Shown here: piece by piece, positions 60,758 through 64,000 of the stretch
Layout of the letters: each line of letters opens with the position of its first letter
How positions within the stretch are numbered: the first letter of the stretch is position 1
Assembly: GCF_009883055.1 (NCBI RefSeq)
Contig: NZ_WWVR01000007.1
Span: 1-64,000, forward strand
From: Blautia sp. BIOML-A1
Lineage (GTDB): Bacteria > Bacillota > Clostridia > Lachnospirales > Lachnospiraceae
Direction: 5' to 3'
Length of the DNA: 64,000 nt
Notes under the pieces: model-generated
What the model was told of the DNA's origin: nothing
Databases searched by the model: none
Seen by the model: only the letters and a program-made list of their open reading frames with translations
Program-made: the position numbers and the translations under genes

Positions 60758-61249
60758 TTATTCGGCATGAAGAACGATCCTGTGTTCACAAAGAGTAGAC
60801 GGAACATCAATCACACGCTGATTGGAAGATCCCTTCCATTTCAATCCGACATCCAGTTTATCTACCTGGAACTCTCCGTCTACAAGTACATCCAGATAGC
60901 GAAGGATTTCTTCATGCTGGATCTCTTCCCAGAGGGAACCTGTATAAAGCCAGATGGTTTTGTTCGGATATTTTTCTTTGATTTTACGTGCAAGGGCTGT
61001 TACTGCTGAAATATTGGACGGATGAAGCGGATCTCCTCCTGAAAAAGTGATACCGCTTACATACTCCTTATCCAGTTCGGCAAAAATCTCCCTCTCCTCT
61101 GCTTCTGTAAACGGAAGTCCGCCATTTGGATCCCAGGTAATGGGATTCTGGCACTCCCGGCAACAGTGATTGCATCCGGCAACCCAGAGTACCACCCGAA
61201 GTCCGTCTCCATTCAGCATATCATCCTTGGTTATATTATGATATCTCAT
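60758..61249 (-). CDS. nrdG: Anaerobic ribonucleotide reductase activating protein
   Basis: A 163-aa radical SAM activase that generates the glycyl radical on NrdD. The start MRYHNITKDDMLNGDGLRVV and the cluster motif CNHCCREC (CxxxCxxC) are diagnostic, followed by ITFSGGDPLHPSN. It lies 2 bases after pnp and before dut. The partner nrdD is not in the window. Strictly an enzyme of anaerobic metabolism. Confidence 0.95.
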   Translation of the reverse strand: MRYHNITKDDMLNGDGLRVVLWVAGCNHCCRECQNPITWDPNGGLPFTEAEEREIFAELDKEYVSGITFSGGDPLHPSNISAVTALARKIKEKYPNKTIWLYTGSLWEEIQHEEILRYLDVLVDGEFQVDKLDVGLKWKGSSNQRVIDVPSTLCEHRIVLHAE

Positions 61250-61251
61250 TT

Positions 61252-63345
61252 TTATGCTTCTTCCGGTACATCCTTAATACTGAAACTCATTCTTCCCATC
61301 TTGTCTTTGCCAAGGCAGATTACTTTTACCTTGTCGCCAAGAGTAAGAACATCTTCTACTTTGTCGATTCTGTGATCACTGATCTTGGAAATATGAACCA
61401 TTCCCTCTTTGCCAGGAGCAAACTCAACAAAGGCACCGAAATCCTTGATGCTTACAACTGTACCTTCAAAAATCTGACCTGCCTCGAAATCAGTTGCGAT
61501 GGTTTTGATCATCTTTCTTGCTTCGTCCATTCCGTGCTGGTCAACGCCGCAGATAGATACAGAACCTTCATCTGTGATATCGATCTGAACACCTGTACGC
61601 TCGATGATGGCATTGATGGTCTTGCCTCTCTGACCAACAACATCTCCGATCTTCTGAGGATCGATCTGAAGCTGAATGATCTTCGGTGCATATTTATTTA
61701 CCTGAGTACGCGGCTCTGCGATGCATTTCTCCATAACCTCTGTGAGGATATATTCTCTTGCTTCTTTTGTTCTGCGGATTGCCTCTTCTACGATCTGTCT
61801 TGTCAGGCCATGGATCTTGATGTCCATCTGGATCGCTGTGATACCATCATGTGTACCTGCAACCTTGAAGTCCATATCTCCAAAGAAGTCTTCCAGTCCC
61901 TGGATATCTGTCAGTACGATGTAATCGTCATCTGTTGCTCCTGTAACAAGACCACAGGAGATACCTGCAACCGGTTTACGGATCGGTACACCTGCTGCCA
62001 TAAGAGACATGGTGGATGCACAGATACTTGCCTGAGAAGTAGAACCGTTGGATTCAAATGTCTCAGATACTGTACGGATCGCATATGGGAACTCTTCTGC
62101 TGACGGAAGTACCGGAACAAGTGCACGTTCTGCCAGTGCTCCATGTCCGATCTCACGACGTCCCGGTCCTCTGGACGGTTTTGTCTCACCTACAGAGTAG
62201 GACGGGAAGTTGTAATGATGCATATATCTCTTGGATGTCTCAAACTCATCAAGTCCGTCAATTCTCTGTGCCTCTGAAAGCGGAGCCAGAGTTGTCATGG
62301 TGCAGATCTGTGTCTGTCCACGTGTGAACATAGCAGAACCATGAACACGCGGGATGATGTCCACTTCTGCTGCCAGCGGACGGATCTGTGTGATCTGACG
62401 GCCATCCGGACGTTTGTGATCTCTTAAGATCATCTTACGAACAGTCTTTTTCTGGTACTGATATACTGCTTCTCCGAGAACAGCAAGCCACTCTTCATTG
62501 TCAGCAAACGCATCCTGAAGTCTTGCTGTGATCTCACGGATATTTTCTTCTCTTGTCTGTTTATCATCTGTGAAGACTGCCTCTTCCATTTCCTCTGACG
62601 GCACGATCTTGCGAATTGCCTCAAACAGTTCTTCCGGTACTGCACAGGAAGCGTAGAGATGCTTCTCCTTGCCGCACTCTGCAACAATCTTGTCGATAAA
62701 ACGGATAATTTCCTGGTTCACATCATGTGCCTTGTAGATTGCTTCGATCATCAGATCTTCCGGTACTTCGTTTGCTCCGGCCTCGATCATGATAACCTTC
62801 TCTCTTGTGGAAGCAACTGTCAGCTGAAGATCAGAAAGCTCCTTCTGAGCCAGAGACGGGTTGATGATGAACTCTCCGTCAATCAGACCAACCTGTGTGG
62901 TAGCACAAGGACCATCAAACGGGATATCGGAAATACAGGTTGCGATAGAGGAACCAAGCATAGCCGGAATCTCCGGATTACACTCAGGATCCACAGACAT
63001 AACCATGTTTACCAGTGTCACATCGTTTCTGTAATCCTTCGGAAACAGCGGACGCATCGGACGGTCGATAACACGAGATGTCAGAATTGCGTGCTCGCTT
63101 GCCTTACCTTCTCTTTTATTGAATCCTCCTGGAATCTTGCCTACTGCGTACATTTTTTCTTCATACTCAACACTCAGAGGGAAGAAATCGATTCCTTCTC
63201 TTGGCTCCTTGGATGCTGTTGCAGTAGAAAGCACAGTTGTATCACCATAATGCATCAGAGCTGCGCCGTTAGCCTGCTTTGCAACACGACCAATATCTAC
63301 AGTCAGTGTTCTTCCGGCTAATTCCATAGAATAACTTTTGTACAT
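61252..63345 (-). CDS. pnp: Polynucleotide phosphorylase
   Basis: A 697-aa 3'-5' phosphorolytic exoribonuclease. Two RNase PH domains (about 10-230 and 310-545, with FFPLSVEYEEKMYAVGKIPG and RGPGRREIGHGALAERAL), then a KH domain (about 550-610, VVGQRGKTINAIIERTGV) and an S1 domain (about 618-690, FEGTVVSIKDFGAFVEFAPG). The order rpsO-pnp is conserved from E. coli to firmicutes. A long leader stem-loop lies just upstream. Confidence 0.97.
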   Translation of the reverse strand: MYKSYSMELAGRTLTVDIGRVAKQANGAALMHYGDTTVLSTATASKEPREGIDFFPLSVEYEEKMYAVGKIPGGFNKREGKASEHAILTSRVIDRPMRPLFPKDYRNDVTLVNMVMSVDPECNPEIPAMLGSSIATCISDIPFDGPCATTQVGLIDGEFIINPSLAQKELSDLQLTVASTREKVIMIEAGANEVPEDLMIEAIYKAHDVNQEIIRFIDKIVAECGKEKHLYASCAVPEELFEAIRKIVPSEEMEEAVFTDDKQTREENIREITARLQDAFADNEEWLAVLGEAVYQYQKKTVRKMILRDHKRPDGRQITQIRPLAAEVDIIPRVHGSAMFTRGQTQICTMTTLAPLSEAQRIDGLDEFETSKRYMHHYNFPSYSVGETKPSRGPGRREIGHGALAERALVPVLPSAEEFPYAIRTVSETFESNGSTSQASICASTMSLMAAGVPIRKPVAGISCGLVTGATDDDYIVLTDIQGLEDFFGDMDFKVAGTHDGITAIQMDIKIHGLTRQIVEEAIRRTKEAREYILTEVMEKCIAEPRTQVNKYAPKIIQLQIDPQKIGDVVGQRGKTINAIIERTGVQIDITDEGSVSICGVDQHGMDEARKMIKTIATDFEAGQIFEGTVVSIKDFGAFVEFAPGKEGMVHISKISDHRIDKVEDVLTLGDKVKVICLGKDKMGRMSFSIKDVPEEA

Positions 63346-63388
63346 ATCTTTTCTCCTTTATTTCTTGCGTTTTAATTTTACAGAAGTC

Positions 63389-63438
63389 CGAAACGACTGA
63401 AAAATCCACTGAAACCAATAGCCTTTTCAGTAGTCTCG
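63389..63438 (-). promoter_or_regulatory. Leader stem-loop of pnp
   Basis: Fifteen-base arms CGAAACGACTGAAAA and TTTTCAGTAGTCTCG pair at 13 positions around a 20-base loop, 44 bases upstream of pnp. Its place matches the RNase III-processed hairpin used for pnp autoregulation in E. coli, but the mechanism here is inferred. Confidence 0.5.
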
Positions 63439-63465
63439 GAAATAACTTCTGTTTTTTCATTTAAA

Positions 63466-63491
63466 AATGGGGCGGATGGTTTATCCGCCCC
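63466..63491 (-). terminator. rpsO terminator
   Basis: Perfect nine-base arms GGGGCGGAT and ATCCGCCCC around a 5-base loop, then ATTTTTAAAT on the minus strand. Partial read-through would let pnp be transcribed from the rpsO promoter. Confidence 0.75.
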
Positions 63492-63504
63492 GTCCGTATA
63501 CTAA

Positions 63505-63771
63505 TTATTTTCTTAAACCTAATTTCTCAATCAGTGCACGGTATCTTTCGATGTCTGTTTTCTTCAGGTATGCCAGAAGTCCTCGTCTCTGACCAACCAT
63601 CTTCAGAAGACCACGTCTGGAGTGATGATCTTTGTGATGTGTCTTTAAATGCTCTGTCAGCTCCTGAATTCTTGCTGTAAGAACTGCTACCTGTACCTCC
63701 GGTGATCCTGTGTCACCCTCGCATCTTGCATATTCTTTCATGATTGCCTGTTTTTTTTCTTTTGAAATCAT
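63505..63771 (-). CDS. rpsO: 30S ribosomal protein S15
   Basis: An 88-aa ribosomal protein with the usual sequence: [59 protein letters not shown] and a C-terminal KLGLRK. AAGGAGG precedes the ATG at 63771; the longer frame to 63894 reads through the promoter. It binds 16S rRNA and organises the platform of the 30S subunit. Confidence 0.98.
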   Translation of the reverse strand: MISKEKKQAIMKEYARCEGDTGSPEVQVAVLTARIQELTEHLKTHHKDHHSRRGLLKMVGQRRGLLAYLKKTDIERYRALIEKLGLRK

Positions 63772-63873
63772 TGTGATTTCCTCCTTAAAAATATTATTAT
63801 GAATGAAACGCCACATATTAAGAAACGGTTGGAGATTCCAATCTCTGAATATGGGCTGATTTACACCTCGAAT

Positions 63874-63902
63874 AGTATAGCATAAAACATCCAACGTGTA
63901 AA
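63874..63902 (-). promoter_or_regulatory. rpsO promoter
   Basis: Minus strand: TTTACA (63902-63897), 17 bases, TATACT (63879-63874) with an extended -10 TG. It gives a leader of about 100 bases. Confidence 0.7.
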
Positions 63903-63914
63903 CAAGATAATTAT

Positions 63915-64000
63915 TTATTTTTGAACTTTATTTTCGAAAAATAAGTGTCCTTCTTCGATGTCCCTTGCGATCTGTGCCTTGAGTGCCTCGAAAGAAGCAA
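63915..64000 (-). CDS. ribF: Riboflavin kinase/FAD synthetase, C-terminal fragment
   Basis: The last 27 complete codons of a gene that continues past the window: [20 protein letters not shown] then ENKVQK and TAA. This matches the C-terminal helix of RibF, and ribF directly before rpsO-pnp is a common firmicute order. Both the short match and the gene order support the call, but the catalytic part is not visible. Confidence 0.6.
   Translation of the reverse strand, partial: ASFEALKAQIARDIEEGHLFFENKVQK

Noticed and set aside
1..64000. CRISPR array, prophage, integrative element or tRNA cluster
   Set aside because: No regularly spaced repeats, integrase, phage structural gene or cloverleaf-like sequence was seen; the gene order is chromosomal housekeeping.

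Overview
The window is a densely packed stretch of a low-to-moderate GC Firmicute chromosome, most likely a strict anaerobe of the family Lachnospiraceae (a Blautia-like gut clostridium). The evidence is the complete Rnf complex, the oxygen-sensitive NrdG activase, a sodium-pumping decarboxylase operon, the sporulation protein GerW/YtfJ, a SleB-type hydrolase, a DUF1292 protein and a tyrosine T-box. The genus call is an inference from gene content and cannot be proved here. Nearly all genes lie on the minus strand. No rRNA, tRNA, CRISPR array or prophage was seen.

Layout. 0-3 kb: rpmB (+), a small membrane protein, gerW, a DUF2953 protein, a hypothetical gene and a Nudix hydrolase. 3-9 kb: an envelope and division group (class B PBP, FtsW/RodA SEDS protein, U32 peptidase, ZapA). 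9-10.5 kb: ruvAB. 10.7-15.7 kb: rnfCDGEAB, in which most start and stop codons overlap. 15.9-21 kb: a YprB-like nuclease (+), then a BaiN-like flavoprotein, cmk, ispH and rpsA. 21-26 kb: a five-gene biotin-dependent carboxyltransferase/Na+ pump operon. 26.4-34.9 kb: two D,D-carboxypeptidases, a zinc-dependent phospholipase C-like protein, scpA/scpB, a metallophosphoesterase, a molybdopterin-binding protein and cardiolipin synthase. 35-39.5 kb: rpsU and a tyrS-alaS operon behind a Tyr-specific T-box. 39.5-41.7 kb: cpsB and an accessory cluster around a protein that is 23% cysteine. 41.7-47.1 kb: a long housekeeping operon yicC-remA-gmk-rpoZ-rimO-pgsA-cinA. 47.4-56.2 kb: rqcH (+), thrC, a SleB-like hydrolase, a truncated efflux-adaptor remnant, a cytidylate-kinase-like gene (+), a DUF362 protein and a GntR-regulated ABC exporter. 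56.3-64 kb: DUF5662, a GH13 protein that appears catalytically dead, exonuclease III, DUF1292 (+), dut, nrdG, pnp, rpsO and the 3' end of ribF.

The genes describe an anaerobe that couples ferredoxin oxidation (Rnf) and carboxylate decarboxylation (OadB-type subunit) to an ion gradient, together with standard growth machinery. The most unusual content is non-coding. At 27718-27859 there is a 142-bp mobile element with terminal inverted repeats and a perfect 8-bp target duplication. Fragments of its end recur at five other loci, always at 3' gene ends or between genes, and in at least three places supply a stop codon. One fragment caps a truncated adaptor gene whose promoter region still carries a perfect response-regulator-type direct repeat. 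The other strong candidate is the GH13 protein, which keeps the debranching-enzyme fold signature but has lost most catalytic residues.
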